DNA of 64,000 nucleotides. Source: Salipiger sp. CCB-MM3 (GTDB lineage: Bacteria; Pseudomonadota; Alphaproteobacteria; Rhodobacterales; Rhodobacteraceae). Numbering within the stretch: the stretch's first letter is position 1; each line of letters starts with the position of its first letter. The notes beneath the pieces were generated by a model. The model saw only the letters and a program-made list of their open reading frames with translations. It made no database searches and was not told where the DNA came from. This document shows, one piece after another, positions 56,918-64,000 of the stretch. The stretch is taken from contig NZ_CP014595.1 of assembly GCF_001687105.1 (NCBI RefSeq), positions 806,001-870,000 on the forward strand, in the 5' to 3' direction. The translations under genes and the position numbers were made by a program.

Positions 56918-57450
56918 TCGGCTCTGTGAAAACTGCCCTGCGGCGCTTCCGCAGCGATGAGTCCGGCTCGATGCTCGTACCCTTCGCCCTCTGGACACCC
57001 TTCTTCCTCGGACTGGCGGTGGCCAGCGTCGAGCTTGGCACGGCGACCATGCGCCAGACCACGCTGGACCGCGCGCTCGATCAGGCCGTGCGTGAGGTGA
57101 AGATCGGCACCGGTGAGCAGTATACCTCGGACGAGATCAAAGAGATGATCTGCACCCGCGCGCCGATCCTGCCCGACTGCGCCGATACGCTGCAGCTGGA
57201 GATGATCGGTCTTGATATGCGCGAGTGGGAAGCTCCGCCGATGAGCGCCGATTGCGTCGACACGACGCTGTCCGTGACTCCGCAGCGCAACTTCGTAAAC
57301 GGCGGCACGCATGAGACCATGTTGCTGCGCGCCTGCTACAAGTACCGCCCGATCAGCCCCGCCGGCATGTTGGCCGGTCACATGCACAAGGATGACGAAG
57401 GCTACACCGCACTGGTGGCCACCTCGGCATTCGTGCACGAGCCGATGTGA
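56914..57450 (+). CDS. TadE-like pseudopilin protein
   Basis: The 178-residue protein has a TadE/F N-terminus: RRFRSDESGSMLVPFALWTP followed by a hydrophobic helix. The SDESGSM-x-VPF pattern resembles the processing region of TadE-like pseudopilins. Four cysteines lie in the periplasmic part. Its ATG overlaps the vWA gene stop. It is 11 nt before the next gene. Confidence 0.78.
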   Translation: MIGSVKTALRRFRSDESGSMLVPFALWTPFFLGLAVASVELGTATMRQTTLDRALDQAVREVKIGTGEQYTSDEIKEMICTRAPILPDCADTLQLEMIGLDMREWEAPPMSADCVDTTLSVTPQRNFVNGGTHETMLLRACYKYRPISPAGMLAGHMHKDDEGYTALVATSAFVHEPM

Positions 57451-57461
57451 GGAGCGATGTC

Positions 57462-58220
57462 ATGACCATCAAGAATTTGATCTTCAAGCGCCTGCCGCAT
57501 CTGTCGCGATTTGCCCTCCGCAACGATGGCTATGTGACCCTCGAGGCGATGATCGTGCTGCCGGCACTGGTGCTGATCTTCACCGGCTGCTGGGTGTATT
57601 TCGACGTGTTCCGCCAGCAGGGTGTGAACCAAAAGGCCAACTACGTGATCGGCGACATGTTGTCGCGCGAGACGGACGAGGTCGACGCGACCTACATCGA
57701 CAACAGCTACAACCTGCTCAAGGTGCTGACCCGCACTGGCGACGGCACCTATTCCGAAGAGCAGGTGTCGGAGATCTCGACCGAGGACACCTATCCGACC
57801 GACCTGCGGATCACCGTGGTGAGCTACAAGTCGGCCAACAGCAAATACTCGGTCGAATGGTCCGAGGCGCGCGGCGACCCCGAGCCGCTGACCGACTCGG
57901 ACGTGCAGGACTATAGCGACCGGCTTCCGGTGCTGGCCGATGGCGCGCAGGTGATCATCGTCGAGACATGGGACGACTATTACCCGCTATTCCGGGTCGG
58001 CCTCGATGCCTTCACCATCCGCGCCTACAGCTTCACCCAGCCGCGCTATGCGCCGCAGCTTCTCTTTGCCGGTGAAGAAGGCGAGAACAACGGTTGGGGC
58101 AATGGCGATCAGGACGCTCCGGGCGGATCGCTGTGCAACAACAATGCAGAGAACGCCACCGACTGCGACAACTCGGATGGCTCTTACAACAACGAACCGA
58201 CGTCGGGCCTCGACTCCTAA
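57462..58220 (+). CDS. TadE/F-like membrane protein with acidic Asn-rich tail
   Basis: I start at the ATG at 57462 because GGAGC at 57451-57455 is well placed; a GTG at 57447 lies in the same frame. The 252-residue protein has a TadE-like motif RNDGYVTLEAMIVLPALVLI with a membrane helix, then a periplasmic domain. The last 45 residues are rich in Asn, Asp and Gly and contain two cysteines (LCNNNAENATDC). The tail could be disordered or bind calcium. A terminator follows the gene. Confidence 0.75.
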   Translation: MTIKNLIFKRLPHLSRFALRNDGYVTLEAMIVLPALVLIFTGCWVYFDVFRQQGVNQKANYVIGDMLSRETDEVDATYIDNSYNLLKVLTRTGDGTYSEEQVSEISTEDTYPTDLRITVVSYKSANSKYSVEWSEARGDPEPLTDSDVQDYSDRLPVLADGAQVIIVETWDDYYPLFRVGLDAFTIRAYSFTQPRYAPQLLFAGEEGENNGWGNGDQDAPGGSLCNNNAENATDCDNSDGSYNNEPTSGLDS

Positions 58221-58249
58221 GGCCCGCCTACCCCACCCTCACCCATGGG

Positions 58250-58281
58250 AACGCCCGCCGCATCACGCGGCGGGCGTTTCG
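58250..58281 (+). terminator. Terminator of the Tad-like operon
   Basis: The stem AACGCCCGCCG / CGGCGGGCGTT with a 7-nt loop lies about 30 nt after the last Tad-like gene. It ends in TTTCGCTTT on the plus strand. Confidence 0.8.
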
Positions 58282-58353
58282 CTTTGCAAAGACCGCGGGA
58301 GCGCCGGTGTCCTGCCCGCGCTCCTGACTTCGAACCGCGGCAGTCCAGACAGA

Positions 58354-58381
58354 AAAAAGGCCGCGGCAGGTGCCGCGGCCT
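58354..58381 (-). terminator. Terminator downstream of the membrane protein gene
   Basis: The stem AGGCCGCGGCA / TGCCGCGGCCT, read on the minus strand, is followed by TTTTTTCT. It lies 36 nt after the stop of the membrane-protein gene that ends at 58418. Confidence 0.88.
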
Positions 58382-58417
58382 CAATCTTGAACCTGCCCTA
58401 AACCTGCGCCTCAGGGC

Positions 58418-58924
58418 TTAGACCTCGGGAGGGAGCTCTCCCTCGCGGCGCATGATCATCACCGAGAGGATATCGGCCATGGGCTTGGTGTCGCGCGCAG
58501 CGGTAACGCCGCCCACCGCGACCCGCTTGCCGGTGCGCCACCAGAGGCCCGGCAGCCATGCGCGCTGACCCGCCTCTTTCAGCGTGAGGGCAAAGCCATT
58601 CGACGGTTTCATCGCAAAGGCACCGCGGTCGACCTTGGCGACGTTTTCGATCCGCGCGATCACCGCGCCGGAACTGTCGGTCAGCGCCTCTTCGGTCAGC
58701 AGCAGCTCGCGCGAAGTGACCCGCCACATGATCTGCGCCACCCACAGGGCCGCGACACCGAGCACGATCAGGAACACCAGCCAGATCACCGCCGCCGGAG
58801 GCTGCGTCACCGCGAGATAAATCAACAGCAAGCCCAGCCCGGCCAGCGTGCCGACGCCGATCAGCCGCCGCGGCATGGTCGCCGAGGCGCGCGCGAGGAT
58901 CTTGTCGTCGTGAGTGTCTTCCAT
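58418..58924 (-). CDS. Two-helix membrane protein, PH-like domain
   Basis: The 168-residue protein has two hydrophobic helices (LIGVGTLAGLGLLLIYLAV and VIWLVFLIVLGVAALWVAQI) followed by a cytoplasmic beta-rich domain (LLTEEALTDSSGAVIARIEN) resembling bacterial PH domains. It is conserved among Rhodobacteraceae as far as I recall, with no known role. It lies 51 nt downstream of pheA on the same strand, and a terminator follows. Confidence 0.7.
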   Translation of the reverse strand: MEDTHDDKILARASATMPRRLIGVGTLAGLGLLLIYLAVTQPPAAVIWLVFLIVLGVAALWVAQIMWRVTSRELLLTEEALTDSSGAVIARIENVAKVDRGAFAMKPSNGFALTLKEAGQRAWLPGLWWRTGKRVAVGGVTAARDTKPMADILSVMIMRREGELPPEV

Positions 58925-58975
58925 GGGGTCTCCCTGCCTGTCTCCCTGCCCCGGATGCTGCGGATCCGGCCAGCC

Positions 58976-59809
58976 TCAGTCGCGCCGCGGATCGCGCGGG
59001 TAGACCCCGAGGATCTCGACGTTTTCTGTGAAATAATCCAGCTCATCCAGCGCCCGCTGCACCGCCGGATCATCGGGATGCCCCTCGATATCCGCGTAGA
59101 ACTGCGTGGCGGTGAACGAGCCGCCAACCATGTAGCTTTCGAGCTTGGTCATGTTGACGCCATTGGTGGCGAAACCGCCCATCGCCTTGTAGAGCGCGGC
59201 GGGAATGTTGCGCACTTGGAACACGAAGGTGGTGATCATCCCATGATCGCCCCGAGGCGCGTGATTCGCTTGCGGCGACATCACCAAAAAGCGGGTGGTG
59301 TTGTTGCTCTGGTCCTCGATATGGCGCGCCAGAACGTCGAGACCGTAGATTTCGCCCGCCAGTTCCGAGGCGAGCGCGGCGATCTCGGGCTTGCCCATCT
59401 CGGCCACCTGCCGCGCCGAGCCCGCGGTGTCGGCACCGGTCAGCCGCTTGATGCCATGCTCGCTGAGGAAGCTGCGGCACTGACCCAGCAGCACCGTGTG
59501 GCTCATCGCCTTCTCGACCTTCTCCAGCGGCGTGCCGGGCATGGCCAGAAGGTTGATATGCACCCGCACAAAGGCTTCGTCGATGATGTGCAGACCCGAA
59601 TGCGGCAGCAGCGAATGGATGTCGGCAACCCGCCCGTAGGTGGAGTTCTCGACCGGCAGCATGGCCAGATCCGCCTCGCCGCTGCGCACCGCCTCGATGG
59701 CGTCTTCGAAGGTGCGGCACGGCAGTGCCTCCATGTCCGGACGGGCGTCGCGGCAGGCCTGATGCGAATAGGCGCCAAGCTCTCCCTGGAAGGCAATGCG
59801 GTTGGTCAT
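58976..59809 (-). CDS. pheA: Prephenate dehydratase
   Basis: The ATG at 59809 gives 277 residues. The catalytic region is seen in QSNNTTRFLVMS (the TRF motif). A C-terminal ACT domain (VNMTKLESYMVGGSFTATQF) provides phenylalanine feedback. There is no chorismate mutase domain, so this is the monofunctional form. It converts prephenate to phenylpyruvate. Its 5' region faces the cytochrome gene across 145 nt. Confidence 0.94.
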   Translation of the reverse strand: MTNRIAFQGELGAYSHQACRDARPDMEALPCRTFEDAIEAVRSGEADLAMLPVENSTYGRVADIHSLLPHSGLHIIDEAFVRVHINLLAMPGTPLEKVEKAMSHTVLLGQCRSFLSEHGIKRLTGADTAGSARQVAEMGKPEIAALASELAGEIYGLDVLARHIEDQSNNTTRFLVMSPQANHAPRGDHGMITTFVFQVRNIPAALYKAMGGFATNGVNMTKLESYMVGGSFTATQFYADIEGHPDDPAVQRALDELDYFTENVEILGVYPRDPRRD

Positions 59810-59954
59810 GTCAGTCTCGCGTCGTTTTAGAAACACTTGAGCCTTGTGGGCATTTGGTCGCGGCTACTATACCTTGCCAGAGGCCAAGGGAAGCCGTAGA
59901 CCACTTTGCGACGGTTATCTTTCGACGCCCGGACCTGGGGAGGACACGCGAGAC

Positions 59955-60464
59955 ATGTTTGATACCATGACCTTGACCAAGATAGTGGGCGGCGTCTGCG
60001 GCACGTTCCTGATCTTTCTGCTCGGCGGATGGGTCGGCGAAAGCCTGTACCACGTCGGCGGCAGCCACGGCGAGGAAGTCGCCTCCTATGTGATCGAGGT
60101 CGAAGAGAGCGGCGGCGGCGGCGCAGAGGAAGAGGTCGACTTCGAGACGCTCATGGCCTCGGCGGACGCAGGCAAAGGCGAGCGGGTCTTCGGCAAATGC
60201 CGCGCCTGCCACAAGATCGATGGCAGCAACGCCACCGGCCCGCATCTGGACGGCGTCGTGGGCCGCGAGATCGACGCGGTGGACGGCTTCAGCTACTCCG
60301 GCGCGCTTGAGCAGGTCGGTGAGGTCTGGACCCCCGAGAACCTGTTCCACTTCCTCGAGAACCCTAAGGGTGTGGCGCCCGGCACCGCGATGTCCTTCGC
60401 TGGCCTGAAGAGCGCAGAGGACCGGGTGAACCTGATCGCCTATCTGGACTCGCTGGGCGGCTGA
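59955..60464 (+). CDS. Membrane-anchored cytochrome c (CycM / cytochrome c-y type)
   Basis: The ATG at 59955 gives 169 residues. A single N-terminal membrane anchor (about residues 7-28, VGGVCGTFLIFLLGGWVGES) is followed by an acidic, Gly-rich linker. The class I cytochrome c domain has CRACH (Cys82, Cys85, His86), with a likely Met ligand in GTAMSF. Anchored cytochromes of this kind pass electrons from the bc1 complex to terminal oxidases. A terminator follows. Confidence 0.9.
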   Translation: MFDTMTLTKIVGGVCGTFLIFLLGGWVGESLYHVGGSHGEEVASYVIEVEESGGGGAEEEVDFETLMASADAGKGERVFGKCRACHKIDGSNATGPHLDGVVGREIDAVDGFSYSGALEQVGEVWTPENLFHFLENPKGVAPGTAMSFAGLKSAEDRVNLIAYLDSLGG

Positions 60465-60497
60465 GCCGGACAGCCACGCTGAAACACGCTGAATTTC

Positions 60498-60527
60498 AAA
60501 GGCCACGGCAGCGCGCCGTGGCCTTTT
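60498..60527. terminator. Terminator after the anchored cytochrome
   Basis: The stem AAAGGCCACGGC / GCCGTGGCCTTTTT with a short AGCGC loop lies about 34 nt after the stop, with a T run on the plus strand. Confidence 0.92.
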
Positions 60528-60554
60528 TCGTTTTTCCCGCCTGCCCAGGCCAGA

Positions 60555-60616
60555 GGGGGCTCTGCCCCCGGCCGCTGCGCGGCCTCCCCCGGGATATTTT
60601 CGCCAAGAGGAAGAGG
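60555..60616. repeat. Dispersed palindromic repeat, copy E
   Basis: The hairpin GGGGGCTCTGCCCCC (60555-60569), the inverted repeat GGCCGCTGCGCGGCC, and TCCCCCGGGATATTTTCGCC with AAGAGGAAG follow in order. It is the clearest copy in the window. It lies in the 310-nt gap between the cytochrome gene and yejA, so it is not next to a 3' end on its AT side. Confidence 0.82.
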
Positions 60617-60774
60617 CAGATGAGCGCGGACCTGTGCGAACCCACAGGCACCCTCGCGCCGAAATCGCGGGCGCTCACGTAAACTCCAGCAAGTTCGGCT
60701 TGAATGTGGTCACACCAGACCCTTAGCTTACATCAAGCGACACATCTCATGTCGCACAGAACAGGGGAGACCTC

Positions 60775-62751
60775 ATGATCCGGACGACGCGCCCTGCCGC
60801 GGCCGCCACACGCAGCCTCGATCCGACCGCCTTCCGCCCCCTTCTTGGCGCGCTGACCGCGCTGGGGATTGCCCTTGCCGCCCAAGCCGGCTGGGCGCAG
60901 GAGGCCAGCCCCGAGAAGGTCGAAGCCGCCGCCACCAGCGAGGCATCCGATCAGCAGATCATCACCTCCCACGGCTATTCCTACTTCGGCAATCTCGACT
61001 ACCCGGCCGATTTCGACCATTTCGATTTTGCCAATGCCGACGCCCCCAAGGGCGGCGAGATCGTGCTTGGAGCCTCGGGCACCTTCGACAGCATGAACCC
61101 CTACTCTCGCAAGGGCCGCGCGGGCGCGCTGACCACACTGCAATATGACAGCCTGATCGAAAGCGCCGAGGATTCCGTCGGCCAGTATTACGGCCTGCTC
61201 GCAGAGAGCCTCGAATACCCCGAGGACAAATCGTGGGTGATCTTCCACATCCGGCCCGAGGCGAAATTCTGGGACGGCACGCCGGTCACCGCCGAGGACG
61301 TGGTCTATTCCCACAAGCTTTTCATCACGCAGGGCCTGCCGTCTTATGCCGCCGCCGTGGGCGAGATGGTGACAGACGCCGAGGCGCTGGACGAGCGCAC
61401 GGTGAAATTCACTTTCAACACCGAGTTGACCAAGCGTTCGCGGATCGAGACCGTGGGTGCCACACCGGTATTCAAAAAGGCTTGGTTCGAGGAAGACCCG
61501 GAGAAGCGTCGCCTTGACGAGCCGCGTATGGAAGTCGCCGTCGGCTCTGGTCCCTATAAGCTCGACAGCTACGAGGTGAACCGCCGCATCGTCTACAAGC
61601 TGCGCGACGATTACTGGGGCAAGGACATCCCCTTCAACAAGGGTCGGCACAACTACGGCACGGTGCGCGTGGAATATTTCGCAGACCAGACCGCGTCTTT
61701 CGAGGCGTTCAAGGCGGGCGAGTATACCTTCCGGGTGGAAAGCGATCCGCGTCTCTGGGCCACCGCCTATGATTTCCCGCGCATCCAGCAGGGCACGGTG
61801 AAGAAGGAAGAGATCGCCGACGGCAGCCCGCCCAACCCCACCGGGTTCGTCTTCAACCTCGCCAAGCCGCAGCTCAAGGACAAGAACGTGCGCGAAGCGA
61901 TCTCGCTGGCGTTCAACTTCGAATGGACCAACGAGAGCCTGCGCTACGGGCTCTACAGCCCGCGCTCGTCCTTCGTCGAGGGCACGCCGGTCGAGGCCAA
62001 GGGCCTGCCCGAAGGCAAGGAGCTTGAGTTCCTGCAATCGCTCGGCGACGTGGTGCCCGAGGATCTCTACACCACCGACGTGTGGACGATGCACGAGAGC
62101 GACCCAGAGGATCTGATCAGCCGCCGCACCCGCCGCGAGGCGACGCGCCTGCTGCAGGAGGCGGGCTGGACCGTGGGTGAGGACGGGCTGGCGCGCAACG
62201 AAGCGGGCAAGACGCTCGATCTTGCGATGATCATCCCGTCGAACATCGAAAGCTCGGTCGAAGCGATGCACGAGACCTATGTGCAGAACCTGCGCGCGAT
62301 CGGCGTCAACGCCAGCTACGAGAAGGTCGATCCGTCGCAATACACGCTGCGCCAGCGCGAGCGCGATTACGACATGATCTATTCGAGCCGCTATGGCGCC
62401 TTCCTGTCGACGGGTGGCGGGCTGAGCCAGATGTATGGCTCGCGCGAGGCCGAGTTCTCGCTGTTCAACCCCGCAGGCCTTGCCAGCCCGCTGGTCGATG
62501 CGATCATCGCCGCCAGCTTCGAGGCCGGCAGTCAGGAAGAAACCGACGTGGCGCTGATGGCGCTCGACCGCGCGCTGCGCTACGAGTTCTTCATCGTGCC
62601 AGACGGCTATATCGCGGACTATTGGGTCGCCTATTACGACATGTATGAACATCCCGAGACCATCCCGCCCTACGATCTGGGCTATCTCAGCCTGTGGTGG
62701 GTGAACCCCGACAAGGAAAAGGCCCTCAAAGAGGCCGGCGTGCTGAACTGA
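60775..62751 (+). CDS. yejA: Peptide/microcin-C-type ABC transporter, substrate-binding protein
   Basis: The 658-residue protein has a long signal peptide (to about residue 42, AGWAQE) and is a family-5 extracellular solute-binding protein. YejA-like blocks include [20 protein letters not shown] and [27 protein letters not shown] before the ATG is the ribosome site. It captures oligopeptides or peptide-nucleotide compounds in the periplasm. yejB starts 2 nt after its stop. Confidence 0.92.
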   Translation: MIRTTRPAAAATRSLDPTAFRPLLGALTALGIALAAQAGWAQEASPEKVEAAATSEASDQQIITSHGYSYFGNLDYPADFDHFDFANADAPKGGEIVLGASGTFDSMNPYSRKGRAGALTTLQYDSLIESAEDSVGQYYGLLAESLEYPEDKSWVIFHIRPEAKFWDGTPVTAEDVVYSHKLFITQGLPSYAAAVGEMVTDAEALDERTVKFTFNTELTKRSRIETVGATPVFKKAWFEEDPEKRRLDEPRMEVAVGSGPYKLDSYEVNRRIVYKLRDDYWGKDIPFNKGRHNYGTVRVEYFADQTASFEAFKAGEYTFRVESDPRLWATAYDFPRIQQGTVKKEEIADGSPPNPTGFVFNLAKPQLKDKNVREAISLAFNFEWTNESLRYGLYSPRSSFVEGTPVEAKGLPEGKELEFLQSLGDVVPEDLYTTDVWTMHESDPEDLISRRTRREATRLLQEAGWTVGEDGLARNEAGKTLDLAMIIPSNIESSVEAMHETYVQNLRAIGVNASYEKVDPSQYTLRQRERDYDMIYSSRYGAFLSTGGGLSQMYGSREAEFSLFNPAGLASPLVDAIIAASFEAGSQEETDVALMALDRALRYEFFIVPDGYIADYWVAYYDMYEHPETIPPYDLGYLSLWWVNPDKEKALKEAGVLN

Positions 62752-62752
62752 T

Positions 62753-63865
62753 ATGGGCGCCTATATTCTTCGCCGACTACTGCTCATCATCCCCACGCTG
62801 CTGGGGATCATGATCATCAACTTTGCGCTGGTGCAATTTGTGCCCGGCGGCCCGATCGAACAGATCATCGCCCAGATCGAAGGTCAGGGCGATGTCTTCG
62901 GCGGCTTCTCGGGCGGCAATGGCGGCGCGCCCGACACCGGCATGAACGACATGGGCGCTGGCATGGGCGGCGGCGGCAACGAGAAATACGTTGGCGCCCG
63001 CGGCCTGCCGCCGGAATTCATCGAGAGCCTCGAAAAGGAGTTCGGCTTCGACAAGCCGCCGCTGCAGCGCTTCCTCGACATGATGTGGAACTACATGCGG
63101 CTCGACTTCGGCGAGAGCTACTTCCGCTCGATCTCGGTGATCGATCTGGTGCTGGAGAAAATGCCGGTGTCGATCTCGCTCGGGCTCTGGTCGACGATCA
63201 TCGCCTATATCGTCTCGATCCCGCTCGGCATCCGCAAGGCGGTCAAGGACGGCAGCAGCTTTGACACATGGACCTCCGGCGTGATCATCGTGGCCTACGC
63301 CATTCCCGGGTTCCTGTTCGCGATCCTGCTGCTCGTGCTTTTTGCGGGCGGCTCGTTCTGGCAGATCTTCCCGCTGCGGGGGCTGACCTCGGACAATTGG
63401 GAGATGATGAGTTGGCCGATGAAGATCGCCGATTACTTCTGGCACATCGCGCTGCCGGTGATCGCCTCGACGATCTCGGCCTTTGCCACGCTGACACTGC
63501 TGACCAAGAACTCCTTCCTCGACGAGATCAAGAAGCACTACGTGATGACCGCCCGCGCCAAGGGTCTGACCGAGAGCCGCGTGCTCTATGGCCATATCTT
63601 CCGCAACGCCATGCTGATCGTCATCGCGGGCTTCCCGGCGGTGTTCATCGGCGTCTTCTTCTCGGGCTCGCTGATCATCGAGACCATCTTCTCGCTCGAC
63701 GGGCTTGGGCGGCTCGGCTTCGAGGCAGCGGTGGCGCGGGATTACCCGGTGATCTTCGGCACGCTCTTCATCTTCGGCCTCATCGGTCTCGTTGTCGGGA
63801 TCATCTCGGACATGATGTACGTTCTTGTCGATCCGCGCATCGACTTCGAAAAGCGGGAGGGCTGA
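62753..63865 (+). CDS. yejB: ABC transporter permease YejB
   Basis: The 370-residue permease starts with a membrane helix ([20 protein letters not shown]). A Gly/Met-rich periplasmic loop (residues about 44-80) follows, as in E. coli YejB where a comparable Gly-rich loop exists. The EAA loop [19 protein letters not shown] is intact. With YejA, YejE and the YejF ATPase it imports peptides. It ends 1 nt before the yejE ATG. Confidence 0.93.
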   Translation: MGAYILRRLLLIIPTLLGIMIINFALVQFVPGGPIEQIIAQIEGQGDVFGGFSGGNGGAPDTGMNDMGAGMGGGGNEKYVGARGLPPEFIESLEKEFGFDKPPLQRFLDMMWNYMRLDFGESYFRSISVIDLVLEKMPVSISLGLWSTIIAYIVSIPLGIRKAVKDGSSFDTWTSGVIIVAYAIPGFLFAILLLVLFAGGSFWQIFPLRGLTSDNWEMMSWPMKIADYFWHIALPVIASTISAFATLTLLTKNSFLDEIKKHYVMTARAKGLTESRVLYGHIFRNAMLIVIAGFPAVFIGVFFSGSLIIETIFSLDGLGRLGFEAAVARDYPVIFGTLFIFGLIGLVVGIISDMMYVLVDPRIDFEKREG

Positions 63866-63866
63866 G

Positions 63867-64000
63867 ATGAGCTTTGAGCCCGATCCCCGCCTGCCCGACG
63901 CGAACGGCATCCGCCCGCAGCCCGAGCCCGCCGCGCCTGTGGCGCCGCAGCCGAAACCCGGCCGCTTTGCCCTGTCGCCGCTGAACCAGCGGCGCTGGCG
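63867..64000 (+). CDS. yejE: ABC transporter permease YejE, 5' part
   Basis: The ATG at 63867, just after the yejB TGA, opens a frame that reads to the right edge of the window. The visible 44 residues are hydrophilic and Pro-rich (MSFEPDPRLPDANGIRPQPE), ending in LSPLNQRRWR, which is a typical segment just before the first membrane helix of YejE. The remainder is outside the window. Confidence 0.8.
   Translation, partial: MSFEPDPRLPDANGIRPQPEPAAPVAPQPKPGRFALSPLNQRRW

Noticed and set aside
60737-60755. Inverted repeat GCGACA-N7-TGTCGC before yejA as an operator
   Set aside because: The arms are short, and no regulator gene is near. A single six-base pair of arms in high-GC DNA is weak evidence.

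Overview
The window looks like about 64 kb of chromosome from a high-GC alphaproteobacterium of the Rhodobacteraceae (Roseobacter group). The evidence is the GC-rich wobble positions, the linked hisD / UPF0262 / phosphatase / infA / maf / RNase G / yacG and dnaG-rpoD blocks, a membrane-anchored CycM-like cytochrome c, HlyU, DUF2948 and DUF1127 proteins, and dispersed GC-rich palindromes ending in an ATATTTT element. I see no prophage, insertion sequence, CRISPR array or rRNA. One tRNA is present, tRNA-Thr(GGT) at 11636-11710.

Layout. 1-1837 (minus): 5-oxoprolinase genes pxpB-pxpC-pxpA, with pxpA cut by the window edge. 2405-9004 (minus): hisD, UPF0262, a low-molecular-weight phosphatase, three accessory genes (NTF2-like, GNAT, nitrilase), infA, maf, a short RNase E/G and yacG. 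9176-11500: a periplasmic cytochrome c, then DUF2948, murA and a 56-aa basic peptide on the minus strand. 11935-12666: a possible sulfotransferase. 12866-15817 (minus): a four-gene cassette in which each stop overlaps the next start, coding for a ribbon-helix-helix (RHH) protein, a CHAD protein, a ParA ATPase and a CYTH protein. It has an inverted repeat upstream and a terminator downstream, and is my best candidate for an undescribed system, namely ParA-driven positioning of polyphosphate granules. 16006-20893 (plus): a small exported protein, dnaG, rpoD and hlyU. Four GANTC sites lie in front of rpoD. 20966-22448 (minus): DedA and an epimerase. 22730-29394 (plus): tamA-tamB, both starting with TTG, with 183-residue tandem repeats in TamB.

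29482-38712 (minus): urease genes ureD, ureA, a 55-aa peptide, ureB, two small phasin-like genes, an LprI-like gene, ureC, DUF1127, ureE, ureF, ureG and a PanE-like reductase. A diheme cytochrome gene lies on the opposite strand inside this cluster. 38893-41873 (minus): trmO, the galactonate pair dgoA/dgoK and a TauE exporter. 42070-49873 (minus): an aldolase-like gene, then a transglutaminase, a circularly permuted ATP-grasp/alpha-E protein and a large transglutaminase/DUF2126 protein, which together form a predicted peptide-modification (amidoligase) module. 50060-53619: an SDR, two small genes and nrdR-ribD. 53702-55138 (minus): a glutamate-type dehydrogenase. 55484-58220 (plus): an isolated set of three Tad-like genes with a von Willebrand protein. 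58418-64000: a membrane protein, pheA, a CycM-like cytochrome, and the start of a yejABE peptide/microcin-C-type ABC transporter that runs off the right edge.

Starts were set from ribosome-binding sites, stop/start overlaps and family N-termini. Domain calls come from reading motifs; no database search was run.
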